NCBI RefSeq assembly: GCF_904848625.1
Contig: NZ_CAJHCP010000008.1
Coordinates: forward strand, 124,001 to 188,000
Length of the DNA stretch: 64,000 bases
Direction: 5' to 3'
Source of the DNA: Paraburkholderia metrosideri
GTDB lineage: Bacteria > Pseudomonadota > Gammaproteobacteria > Burkholderiales > Burkholderiaceae
The first letter of the stretch is position 1. Every line of letters starts with the position of its first letter. The notes below the pieces were generated by a model. That model worked only from the letters and a program-made list of their open reading frames with translations. It was not told the origin of the DNA and searched no databases. This document shows, one piece after another, positions 36,685 to 45,397 of the stretch. The translations under genes and the position numbers were made by a program.

Positions 36685-38022
36685 ATGCACGAATACCTCG
36701 CTTCGAATTCTGATTCCAGCCTGCTAAAAAAGCGGGCGTATCGAAAAATCTGGTGGCGCATCATCCCCTTGCTCTTTGTGTGTTACGGGATTGCATTCAT
36801 CGACCGTATCAACCTGGGATTCACCAAGCTCCAGATGACCGATGCCCTCGGCATCAATCCCACGTGGTATGGCATCGCGGCGGGGGCGTTCTTTGTCACC
36901 TATTCGCTGTGCGAGATGCCAAGCAACATCCTGCTTGCGAAATGGGGCGCCCGGCGAACGTTTGTGCGCATCATGGTTCTCTGGGGTCTTGCTACTGTCG
37001 CTACAGCGTTTGTTCTGACAGTGGGACACCTCATCACTCTGCGCCTGCTTCTAGGTGCGTTCGAGGCCGGCTTCCTGCCGGGCATCGTTCTTTACCTCAC
37101 ATTCTGGTTTCCCGCGAGCATGCGGGCCCGCGTGACCGCTGTCATCTTCGTAGCGAACGCTGCTGCAGGGGCTATCGCCGCCCCGTTGAGCGGCTGGATT
37201 TTGACGTCGTTGAATGGCGCCCTGGGCATGGCCGGATGGAAATGGGTGTTCATCGTGCAAGGGCTTCCCGCATGCGTGCTGGGCGTTGTCTGCTTCCTGA
37301 CATTGCGCGACCGTCCGGACGACGCTGAATGGTTGACCGCAGAGGAGAAAGCAGCGGTCAAAGCAGACCTTGCTTCGGAGGTTGTCGTTTTGCCAGACCA
37401 CTCCTTCGGCGTCTTTCGCCAGGTTGCGGGCAACCCGGTGAACTATCTGGTCGCCTTCCTGTTCTTCACAGCAATCTGCAGCAACTATCTGCTCTTCTTC
37501 TGGCTGCCCACGATTGTGAAGGAAAGCGGTGTTGCTTCGCTCGTGAACGTGGGACTGTTAAGCGCCATCCCGTTGGCTATGGGATTCATTGGCGCCATCT
37601 TGCTGAGCTGGAGCTCCGACTGGCTGAAAGAACGACGCTGGCACCTCACGCTCTGCTTCTGCCTTATCGCGCTCGGTCTGATTGCGAGCACCACGACTCA
37701 TTCGTTGCCGCTGATGCTCCTTTCGTTTGCAGTCGCCAGCTTCGCGACGGGGGCGAGCGGTCCACTCATCTGGGCTATTCCACCGTCATATCTTGGCAAA
37801 AAGGCTGCGCCCGTCGGCATCGCATTCATTAGCACGCTGGGCAACATCGGCGCCTTTGCGAGTCCGCCGCTTCTTGGCTACATCAAGACCGCGACGGGCA
37901 GCCTGACAAATGGCGTACTGGCGATTGCAGCATTGTCTGCGGTCGGCGCCATCTGCATCGCCTTCGCCTTCCCGGAAAGGGTCGTACGGGTTGCCAGGAA
38001 AGACGCTGTTGAAACCGCTTGA
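36685..38022 (+). CDS. MFS transporter, anion:cation symporter (ACS) type, 445 aa
   Basis: Twelve-helix MFS protein with FIDRINLGFTKLQM in helix 1 and loop, typical of ACS-family aromatic-acid and phthalate importers. TGGAGGAAGAC precedes ATG 36685; longer frames overlap mhpE. Likely imports the pathway substrate. Confidence 0.88.
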   Translation: MHEYLASNSDSSLLKKRAYRKIWWRIIPLLFVCYGIAFIDRINLGFTKLQMTDALGINPTWYGIAAGAFFVTYSLCEMPSNILLAKWGARRTFVRIMVLWGLATVATAFVLTVGHLITLRLLLGAFEAGFLPGIVLYLTFWFPASMRARVTAVIFVANAAAGAIAAPLSGWILTSLNGALGMAGWKWVFIVQGLPACVLGVVCFLTLRDRPDDAEWLTAEEKAAVKADLASEVVVLPDHSFGVFRQVAGNPVNYLVAFLFFTAICSNYLLFFWLPTIVKESGVASLVNVGLLSAIPLAMGFIGAILLSWSSDWLKERRWHLTLCFCLIALGLIASTTTHSLPLMLLSFAVASFATGASGPLIWAIPPSYLGKKAAPVGIAFISTLGNIGAFASPPLLGYIKTATGSLTNGVLAIAALSAVGAICIAFAFPERVVRVARKDAVETA

Positions 38023-38196
38023 GTAAATCGCCAATCGTCGACATCCGACTACGTCGGGCCGAAATCTGATTGCACTGGAACGGACGTGGTGGCCAAAGTG
38101 GTCTCCGCGTCCCGGCGCCCGAAAAGCGGGTGCGCGGCCCGCGGCCAGTGCCCATGGATGCTGTTTGTTTGATTATTAAAAGCCTAGGAAGCAATT

Positions 38197-39975
38197 ATGG
38201 GAACCAACACTGAATTTGACACCGACGTGGTCATTGTCGGCTCTGGCCCGATGGGCGCCACCACAGCACTTGCACTGGCGACGTACGGGGTTCGCGCGCA
38301 TATGGTTTCGCGGTTCAACTGGCTGGCCGACACACCACGCGCGCACATTACCAACCAGCGAACGATGGAGGTCTACCGCGACCTGCAGATTGAAGAAGAA
38401 GTGCTTCGCCATGCCACGGCGTGGGACCAGATGGGCGATAGTCTCTTCGCCACAAGTCTGGCCGGCGAGGAACTGATTCGCCTGCGTGCGTGGGGTACTG
38501 GTGATGCACGCCACGGTGACTATGTTCAAGGGAGCCCTTGCAACGTCGTCGACATCATTCAGCCGGAGATGGAGCCAATCCTGTTTAAAAATGCCGCACA
38601 GCGGGGGGCTACGTTCTCGACCAATACCGAGTATCTGTCGCACGAGCAGGACGAGAGCGGCGTGACTGTGCAACTGCAAGACCGCATTACCGGGCGCGAA
38701 TATTCAATGCGCGCCAAGTACCTCGTAGGTGCCGACGGTGCGCGCTCTAAAGTCGTTGAAGAGCTTGACCTGAAAATCGAAGGTCAGATGGCACGCGCAG
38801 GTACCGCCTATGTCATCTTCAATGCGGACCTGACGCGCTACGTGAAGCATCGCCCAAGCATCCTTCACTGGATTGTCAGCCCGGACGCTGCATTCGGCGA
38901 GATTGGCCTCGGACTGCTCCGCGCGGTCAAACCGTGGACCCAGTGGATTGCCGGTTGGGGCTTCGATATATCCAAGGGTGAACCGGACCTCAGCGAGGAG
39001 ACGGTTCTGAGCAAGATTCGAATTTTGGTTGGTGACCCGGACCTCGAGGTCGACATTGTCCGCAAATCGGTCTGGTATGTGAACCAGGCCTATGCAACCA
39101 CCTACTCCAAAGGCCGCGTATTCGCAGGCGGAGATGCAACTCATCGTCACCCACCCTCCAGCGGACTCGGGTTGAACACGTGCGTCCAGGATGGCTTCAA
39201 TCTCGCCTGGAAGCTTGCATATGTACTGAAGGGCTACGCGGGTGCCCAACTGCTTGAGACGTATTCACCCGAGCGGGCACCCGTGGGAAAGCAGATTGTT
39301 TTGCGCGCGAATCAGTCCCGTCTCGACTATGCACCCATCAAGGCGGTATTCAGCGTCGAAGGTGCAGAAAATCCGGTGGCGGCTGGCATCGCGCGATTCA
39401 AGGACCCCGGGCCCGAAGGCGCCAAGGCGCGTCAGGCGGCTCAGGAAGCTCTGGAACTCAAGAACCGTGAATTCAACGCGCAAGGCGTTGAGATGAACCA
39501 GCGATACAACTCCTCGGCGGTCATCCCGGATGGGCAGGTGGGCGAGGAGGAATGGAAACGCGACCAGGAGCTTTATCTGCAGGCGACCAGCCGGCCGGGC
39601 GCCAAGATTCCGCACGCGTGGCTCATTGATAAAACCGGGCACCGTGTGTCCACCCTCGACGTTACGGGCAAAGGCAAATTCACGCTTGTTACTGGCCTGT
39701 CTGGCGGCGCATGGGTTAAGGCCGCCGACGAGCTCGATTTGCCTTTCTTGCAAACGGTTGTCACCGGCGCGAATGATACGCAGGACCCTTACTGCGACTG
39801 GCAGCGTGTTCGCGAAACTTCAGAAGCGGGAGCGCTTCTCGTTCGTCCCGATGGATACATAGCGTGGCGCCAAGGCGAGAACGTATTCGACGCCGCGATG
39901 GCGAAAGAATTTCTTCAGTCCGCACTTTCAGCCGTTCTCGGCAGCATGAAGTCGGTCGCTGGACACGCGGTTTGA
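38197..39975 (+). CDS. FAD-dependent phenol hydroxylase, TfdB-like, 592 aa
   Basis: Group A flavoprotein monooxygenase: GSGPMGATTALALATYG dinucleotide motif, PRAHITNQRTMEVYRDL, GADGARSKV and GGDATHRHPPSSGLGLNT. These match 2,4-dichlorophenol 6-monooxygenase (TfdB) and related phenol hydroxylases, with a C-terminal thioredoxin-like domain. It needs no reductase, so it offers a second hydroxylation route besides the HpaB-type pair. Separated from the MFS gene by 174 bp. Confidence 0.86.
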   Translation: MGTNTEFDTDVVIVGSGPMGATTALALATYGVRAHMVSRFNWLADTPRAHITNQRTMEVYRDLQIEEEVLRHATAWDQMGDSLFATSLAGEELIRLRAWGTGDARHGDYVQGSPCNVVDIIQPEMEPILFKNAAQRGATFSTNTEYLSHEQDESGVTVQLQDRITGREYSMRAKYLVGADGARSKVVEELDLKIEGQMARAGTAYVIFNADLTRYVKHRPSILHWIVSPDAAFGEIGLGLLRAVKPWTQWIAGWGFDISKGEPDLSEETVLSKIRILVGDPDLEVDIVRKSVWYVNQAYATTYSKGRVFAGGDATHRHPPSSGLGLNTCVQDGFNLAWKLAYVLKGYAGAQLLETYSPERAPVGKQIVLRANQSRLDYAPIKAVFSVEGAENPVAAGIARFKDPGPEGAKARQAAQEALELKNREFNAQGVEMNQRYNSSAVIPDGQVGEEEWKRDQELYLQATSRPGAKIPHAWLIDKTGHRVSTLDVTGKGKFTLVTGLSGGAWVKAADELDLPFLQTVVTGANDTQDPYCDWQRVRETSEAGALLVRPDGYIAWRQGENVFDAAMAKEFLQSALSAVLGSMKSVAGHAV

Positions 39976-40026
39976 ACCAGGCATTTTGAGCGATTTAAAT
40001 CATTTTGTAGGAGCAAGGATTTCACC

Positions 40027-40896
40027 ATGAGCGCGAACACTCAATTGACGGAAGCGGGAACCAGCAAGCTTGTGCGAATCAAGGAAGGCGACCTCGACCT
40101 CCAGATTCACTACAACGACATGGGCAAAGGCGGCGAAACCGTGGTGATGCTGCACGGCTCCGGTCCCGGCGCGAGTGGTTGGGCTAACTTCAATCGCAAT
40201 CTGGAGCCGCTGGTCGAACAAGGCTATCGGGTCATCCTGATTGACTGTCCGGGCTGGAGCAAGAGCGACCCCATCGTATGTACGGGCTCCCGTTCGGAGC
40301 TCAATGCCCGCGCACTGAAGGGTCTTCTCGATGCAATCGACGTACAGGGTCCCGTACACATCATCGGCAATTCGATGGGCGGTCACAGTGCGGTTGCGTT
40401 CGTACTCGCCAATCCATCGCGCGTCGGCAAGCTCATCCTGATGGGCGGCGGGACGGGCGGCCCGAGCCAGTTCGTCCCGATGCCCACCGAAGGCATCAAG
40501 CTGCTACAGGGTCTGTATCGTGAGCCGACGATTGAAAACCTGAAGAAGATGATGAGCGTCTTCGTGTACGACACGAGCAATCTGACTGAAGAGCTGTTCC
40601 AAGCGCGACTCGGCAACATGCTCGCTCAGAAGGAACATCTTGAAAACTTTACGAAGAGTCTCGCCGCAAATCCCAAGCAGTTTCCTGACGTTGGTCACCG
40701 CCTCTCCGAAGTAAAGGCGCCGACCCTCATCATCTGGGGGCGCGATGACCGCTTCGTCCCCTTGGACGTTGGACTGCGGCTGCTATGGGGCATGCCGAAC
40801 GCCGAGTTCCATATCTTCAACCGTTGCGGGCACTGGGCGCAGTGGGAACACGCCGACAAGTTCAATCGCATGGTGCTGGACTTCCTTACGCACTGA
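40027..40896 (+). CDS. mhpC: MhpC-type meta-cleavage hydrolase, 289 aa
   Basis: VVMLHGSGPGASGWANFNRN, nucleophile GNSMGGHSA, GRDDRFVP acid and FNRCGHWAQWEHAD His, the usual MhpC/BphD signature. Cleaves the MhpB product to hydroxypentadienoate and an acid. Closer to canonical MhpC than the hydrolase at 32269, so the cluster carries two non-identical C-C hydrolases. Confidence 0.92.
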   Translation: MSANTQLTEAGTSKLVRIKEGDLDLQIHYNDMGKGGETVVMLHGSGPGASGWANFNRNLEPLVEQGYRVILIDCPGWSKSDPIVCTGSRSELNARALKGLLDAIDVQGPVHIIGNSMGGHSAVAFVLANPSRVGKLILMGGGTGGPSQFVPMPTEGIKLLQGLYREPTIENLKKMMSVFVYDTSNLTEELFQARLGNMLAQKEHLENFTKSLAANPKQFPDVGHRLSEVKAPTLIIWGRDDRFVPLDVGLRLLWGMPNAEFHIFNRCGHWAQWEHADKFNRMVLDFLTH

Positions 40897-40943
40897 CGGA
40901 ACGGTAGCGCATGGACTACGGCACTGAGGTCTAGTGGGAGCGT

Positions 40944-40961
40944 CCACCGAGCAGTCGGTGG
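40944..40961 (+). terminator. hairpin after the aromatic operon
   Basis: Perfect 7-bp stem CCACCGA / TCGGTGG with GCAG loop, 48 bases after mhpC. No T-run, so only a candidate terminator. Confidence 0.4.
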
Positions 40962-41544
40962 GGCAGCCATCCTCTCACTGGCTGACGAGCCGTCCCCACT
41001 GCATGAAGAACACCTGGTCGTGCCGATGGTAGCGTGCTGCACGCGGGCTCAAGCCGCCACAGTATGGATGTCGGTAGCGCTCCCCTCTGAGATATTCAAT
41101 CGCTCGTAGCAGCAGTCCGCTTGGCGAACGTCGGGCAGTGGCCCCAGCCAGCAGATACGCGATGTAATGCGCAGACGCAGAGCGGTGGCCCATGCCCTTC
41201 AGTCATCGACAGGGCAGCCAGGGAGTGCGCTTTAGCGCCAAGTGACTTGAAGTAGGGAACCGCATCCCGAGTGAATGAGCAGGTAGCACCCATTTAATGA
41301 TGGGAGCGACGCCGCGCGCGCCATCGCTCTGTCCTGGCAGCCATTATCTTTCGCGCCAGGAAATCAGCTGGGTACAAACAAGCTTAAGGATTGAGCAGAG
41401 ACGTTGTTGCGAGCTCATCTCGGTGGACCGTGTCGCTTGCGCATAGAGAATTACACAGATTAAAGATTATATGATTACCGGAACATTTGACCGAGAAAAC
41501 ACGTTGGCTACAGCGGAGTTTTCAGAAGTGGATACCCAATTTCC

Positions 41545-41632
41545 GTGTGTGAAGGTCAAGCAATATGTGGGTGGAGGTCAAGTTGGCTGTGTGTGAAGGT
41601 CAAGTAAAACGTGGGTGAAGGTCAAGTCATGT
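41545..41632 (+). repeat. four tandem 22-bp repeats
   Basis: Copies start at 41545, 41567, 41589 and 41611. Each opens with GTG(T/G)GTG(A/G)AGGTCAAG and ends with six variable bases. Exact 22-bp (two helical turns) spacing suggests protein binding, as in iterons or transposon-end repeats. No gene overlaps them; the nearest plus-strand gene starts at 41871. Confidence 0.75.
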
Positions 41633-41703
41633 CGATGAACTTCAACATAAGATTGCATAGCCCTTTTCTTCGCTATCTGGTGGTCTTTTAGCCACCGTAC
41701 ATG

Positions 41704-41868
41704 TCAGCGTGGCTCAAACACCAACGCCTTTCGAATCTCGTCGGCGTTCTCTTTCAGCCATGCACGACGTTTAACGGTGGTGTCAAAGTCATCGACCGTC
41801 TGCTCACCGAAGAGCGCAAGTCCCAGTCGGACCGCAAGGTCATCCCGCTTTCGAACGTTTCGGAGGCG
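41704..41868 (-). pseudogene. possible 3' remnant of an unidentified gene
   Basis: An open stretch of 54 codons ending at TGA 41706-41704 reads RKRDDLAVRLGLALFGEQ then a Trp/Glu/Lys-rich helix ending ALVFEPR. Composition looks coding, but an in-frame stop lies directly upstream and no start is visible. I do not recognise the family. Confidence 0.3.
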
Positions 41869-41870
41869 TC

Positions 41871-42836
41871 ATGACGACGGCGACGCTCGATGTCAAGATT
41901 TCAAAGAAATGGGAGGAGGCGCAAGGCATATGTGCCTTCGAACTCACCTCTGAAAATGGAGTTGCGCTGCCACCGTTCAGCGCAGGGTCGCATATCGACG
42001 TTCATCTGCCGGGCGGGCTCATCCGACAGTATTCGCTTTGCAACAATCCGAACGAGTCGAATCGTTACCACATTGCTGTCTTGCGTGATGCCGAGGGTCG
42101 TGGTGGCTCCATGGCCATTCACGACCTCGTCCACGAAGGGGACACGCTCAGGATAAGCGGACCTAAGAATCACTTTCCGCTGGCACACGACGCTAAGAAT
42201 CACCTTTTGCTAGCAGGTGGCATCGGCATAACACCCATCCTGTGCATGGCAGAACGGCTATCTTTGGCTAACGAGACGTTTGAGATGCACTACTGCGCGC
42301 GTTCGCCGAAGCGCGCCGCGTTTGTCTCCCGAATCCTGTCGTCGGACCTGGGCAGGTCGGCCAGCTTTCACTTTAGCGATGGCGAACCTGCGCAGAAGTT
42401 GGATTTGTCCACAACGCTCAAGCAGGCGCCCGAGGAAACTCATCTTTATGTATGCGGTCCGCGGGGCTTTATGGATGCAGTTCTCACCGAAGCACGTAAG
42501 CAGGGGTGGCCCGAAACGAGACTTCACTACGAGTTCTTCGGCGCTGTCATCGAGCAGCCAACTAACGACGCAAGCTTCCAGGTGAAGCTCGCAAGCAGCG
42601 GCCTCACAGTCGACGTTCCGCCGGGGTGCACAGTCGTGCAGGCTCTAGCGGAGAACGGCGTGGAGGTGCTGACGTCGTGCGAACAGGGCGTTTGCGGCAC
42701 GTGTCTAACCCGCGTTCTGGAGGGGCAACCGGAGCATCGGGACTCGTACCTTACCGACGAAGAAAAAACTGCTTGCGACCAGTTCTTGCCATGCTGCTCA
42801 CGTTCAAAAACCCAAGTTCTCATTCTCGACCTCTGA
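41871..42836 (+). CDS. ferredoxin-NAD(P)-type oxygenase reductase (VanB/PDR family), 321 aa
   Basis: FMN/NAD reductase followed by a C-terminal plant-type [2Fe-2S] domain: RQYSLCNNPNESNRYHIAVL, AGGIGITPI, CGPRGFMDAVL, then CEQGVCGTC and a distant Cys. This is the layout of phthalate dioxygenase reductase and vanillate demethylase VanB. GGAGGCGTC precedes ATG 41871. No oxygenase partner gene lies beside it in the window, so it is either an orphan or serves an oxygenase elsewhere. Confidence 0.88.
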   Translation: MTTATLDVKISKKWEEAQGICAFELTSENGVALPPFSAGSHIDVHLPGGLIRQYSLCNNPNESNRYHIAVLRDAEGRGGSMAIHDLVHEGDTLRISGPKNHFPLAHDAKNHLLLAGGIGITPILCMAERLSLANETFEMHYCARSPKRAAFVSRILSSDLGRSASFHFSDGEPAQKLDLSTTLKQAPEETHLYVCGPRGFMDAVLTEARKQGWPETRLHYEFFGAVIEQPTNDASFQVKLASSGLTVDVPPGCTVVQALAENGVEVLTSCEQGVCGTCLTRVLEGQPEHRDSYLTDEEKTACDQFLPCCSRSKTQVLILDL

Positions 42837-43440
42837 GCAGGGCAATCAGCAGACTCGCGCGTGCATGCGGTCATCGTTCACGAAGGTAGGCGCGAACAGT
42901 CGACGGAGCCCAAAGCGGAAAATCTTCAGGTGGAGCAGCCCTTACAATCTCGCACAACCGCAGTTCCCGATGAGTCAATGGCGGGGCGCCGAGGTTGAAG
43001 GTCTTCCCTTTCGTCACTGTCTTGCTTGAGAGCAACCATGAGTCGCGCAAAGTGGGGGCCCGCCCGCTGCGCCACGATGGTTGCCGTCTTGGTAATAGTT
43101 TTAACCACCGCCGTTTGGCCTTGGCCTACATCGCAAAAATTAAGGCCGTCACCGTGTTGTCCGAGTATCGCCGCCCTCGCCACCATCGCCAAGGAGAAGG
43201 CATGGCAAGCAAACCTCAACAAGGGGCTCTCCGCGATGTCGTTGCGCTCCTTCCTCTTCTCCCAGCAGCCGAGGCCGCGCGCACGAAAGGCCCGCTCGAC
43301 CTGGCGAACCATCGCGACTGCATCGACGTCGCTGCTACCGCCAGCGCGGAAAGCGTTGCTACACCGCTTACAAAACGACCGCAGCCGCAGAATTTCCGAG
43401 GCGCCTTCTCACCGCCGCAATTTGCGGCAACCTTCAGAGG
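42837..43440. other. decayed region after the ferredoxin reductase
   Basis: No recognised gene in about 600 bp. A minus-strand frame near 42871-43128 ends with a plausible coding stretch (RELRLCEIVRAAPPEDFPLW) but has no identifiable start or family. It may be another remnant of acquired DNA. Confidence 0.35.
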
Positions 43441-44244
43441 TTAGACATCTTCAAAGATTGCAACTGCCCGCGTCCATCCTGCGGAAGCAGCGCGAATCTT
43501 ATGGGGAAAGCACGAAATAATGAACCCTGTCGCCGGGAGCGCTTCGAGATTGTGCAGTTTTTCAAGATGACAATATCCAATGTCCCGGCCCGCCTTATGT
43601 CCCTCCCAGATGAGGGATTTATCGCCTGTTTCGGCGAACTTCTTTGCAGTGTAAGTGAACGGGGCGTCCCAACTCCAGGCATCAGTCCCGGTTAGCCGAA
43701 CGCCTCGCTCCAGGAGGTACATCGTTGCCTCGTAGCCCATCCCGCATCCGGAGCTAACGTAATCGCTGCATCCGTAGCGAGAGCCCGCACGAGTATTGAC
43801 TACTACAATGTCGAGTGGTTGTAATTCGTGCTCTATGCGAGCTAGCTCGACCTCGACGTCTGCAGCGGTGACGACGTAGCCGTCCGGAAAATGGCGAAAA
43901 TCGAGCTTCACGCCGTCCTGGAAACACCACTCAAGCGGCACCTCGTCAATGGTAATGGACGGCCTCGTACCGCCGTTCAGCGCATCCATCGTCGAATGGA
44001 AGTGATAAGGGGCGTCCAGGTGCGTCCCGCTGTGCGTAGTCAACGTTACCCGTTCCGCTGCTGCCGCTTCACCCTCGGGAAAATCCGTGGGGGACGTTCC
44101 AGGCAACAGCATCATGAATTCGGGCAATGTGTCGCTGTGACCTTGATAGGTTATCTTTGGCGCAAGAGAAGGTGGGTCAGACAGCACATCATTCTCGAGA
44201 AAGATAGATAAGTCGATGAAGCGGCGATGCGCTTTGCGATTCAT
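43441..44244 (-). CDS. cyclase-family (kynurenine formamidase-like) hydrolase, 267 aa
   Basis: Carries THSGTHLDAPYHF, the metal-binding HxGTHxDxPxH motif of the cyclase/KynB family, plus LDIVVVNTRAGSRYG. Members hydrolyse amides, lactones or 1,3-diketone-like ring-cleavage products. ATG 44244 has GGAGACAACT immediately upstream; the frame extends further but lacks a site. It is the last gene of the minus-strand operon starting at 47536. Confidence 0.85.
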   Translation of the reverse strand: MNRKAHRRFIDLSIFLENDVLSDPPSLAPKITYQGHSDTLPEFMMLLPGTSPTDFPEGEAAAAERVTLTTHSGTHLDAPYHFHSTMDALNGGTRPSITIDEVPLEWCFQDGVKLDFRHFPDGYVVTAADVEVELARIEHELQPLDIVVVNTRAGSRYGCSDYVSSGCGMGYEATMYLLERGVRLTGTDAWSWDAPFTYTAKKFAETGDKSLIWEGHKAGRDIGYCHLEKLHNLEALPATGFIISCFPHKIRAASAGWTRAVAIFEDV

Positions 44245-44297
44245 AGTTGTCTCCATTAGCCGTCGTTGGTATTGATGTTGAGTGCCATCGGGCAAAC

Positions 44298-45299
44298 TCA
44301 CGGTGCCGAAGTGCGCGTGCTCCCGCGAAGACCGCTGGTCTCAAGAAGATGCCCAAGCCCGTCGAGTTCTGGATACGCGGCGAGAATCCGGAGCGTCGGT
44401 ATCTCATTGAGCCAGGCTGTGAAGCGACCCTTGCCTACAAAGCCTTCACGAAAGGCGTCGGCATCGAAGCTGTGTCTCAGTTTTCCTAAGACCCCGCCGC
44501 CCAGGTAGACGCCCATGGTTGCCGCGAACATGAGCGCTACGTTGCCCGCAAAGTTGCCGAGAATGCGACTGTAGGTCCGCAAGCTCTCAATGGCATGCCC
44601 GTTGCCCTGTTCAGCGAGGCAGACAATCTCGGCTGGCTCGTGGTCTCGATGCGCGCCAAGCGCGCGATGAATTACTGATATGCCTTCGCCGCACGCCAGG
44701 CGCTCGTATGAAACGTGCGCCCAGACGTTATTCGCATGGCGTAGCACAACGTCTTCTATCTCGCTCGTCGGCGCGAAGCTACTGTGTCCTCCTTCGCTTG
44801 CATGAACTCGCCACTCATTGCCATCGTGGACTGCCGAAGCGACGCCAAGTCCTGTGCCTGCACCAATTACGGCGAAACTCCTCCCGGCTTTCGGCTCCCG
44901 TAGTGTCCCGACAGACTCCACGCTGGAAGCGGCAAGATATGGAACTGCGTGCGCGAGAGCAGCCAAATCGTTCACAACCTTGAGGTCGTCCAATCCGAGA
45001 GCCCGCTGAAGGCCCTCGATGGAAAATTCCCACGGACAGTTTGTCATCCGGACGATGTCGGCCGTCACCGGGGTAGCTATGGCAAGCGCGGCGCGGCGCG
45101 GCGCTGCTATTTCTATGTCCCGGAGATAAGTCGCATACACCGCGGCGACCGAGTCGAAATCCGCACATAGGTATCGATGAACGTGCTGGACACGGCCGTC
45201 ATTCCATAGTCCAAACCGGGCGTTCGTCCCTCCGATGTCCGCTACGACCGCCGGTCCGACTGCCGCAGCCTCCCGAATCTGCTGGGTCTCTTTTTTCAA
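44298..45299 (-). CDS. glk: glucokinase, 333 aa
   Basis: ROK-independent Glk family: ADIGGTNARFGLW phosphate loop, VVNDLAALAHAVPYL, GAGTGLGVASAV, EGGHSSFAPTSEIE and YLGGGVLGKL. Phosphorylates free glucose with ATP. Starts with TTG at 45299 behind GGAGAAGAT. Its place between an extradiol dioxygenase and a cyclase-family hydrolase is unusual and suggests that the pathway releases glucose. Confidence 0.9.
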   Translation of the reverse strand: MKKETQQIREAAAVGPAVVADIGGTNARFGLWNDGRVQHVHRYLCADFDSVAAVYATYLRDIEIAAPRRAALAIATPVTADIVRMTNCPWEFSIEGLQRALGLDDLKVVNDLAALAHAVPYLAASSVESVGTLREPKAGRSFAVIGAGTGLGVASAVHDGNEWRVHASEGGHSSFAPTSEIEDVVLRHANNVWAHVSYERLACGEGISVIHRALGAHRDHEPAEIVCLAEQGNGHAIESLRTYSRILGNFAGNVALMFAATMGVYLGGGVLGKLRHSFDADAFREGFVGKGRFTAWLNEIPTLRILAAYPELDGLGHLLETSGLRGSTRTSAP

Positions 45300-45397
45300 A
45301 TCTTCTCCGACATCTCTTTGATTCTCCAGGTCGACCGAATGGCCGCAGGCGCGTCAATGCATTTGTCCGAGCAACAGTGCGTATACACGTCCTACCG

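Larger units (their letters stand above)
40897..41870. other. decayed region before the ferredoxin reductase
   Basis: About 970 bp without an intact recognisable gene. A minus-strand frame at 40975-41193 (72 aa) and a 54-codon minus-strand frame at 41704-41868 look compositionally coding but match no family I know and lack starts or full domains. Four 22-bp tandem repeats lie at 41545-41632. The stretch looks like remnants of acquired DNA. Confidence 0.45.

Noticed and set aside
41545..41632. Possible CRISPR array
   Set aside because: Repeat units are 16 conserved plus 6 variable bases, with no spacer-length unique sequence and no cas genes.
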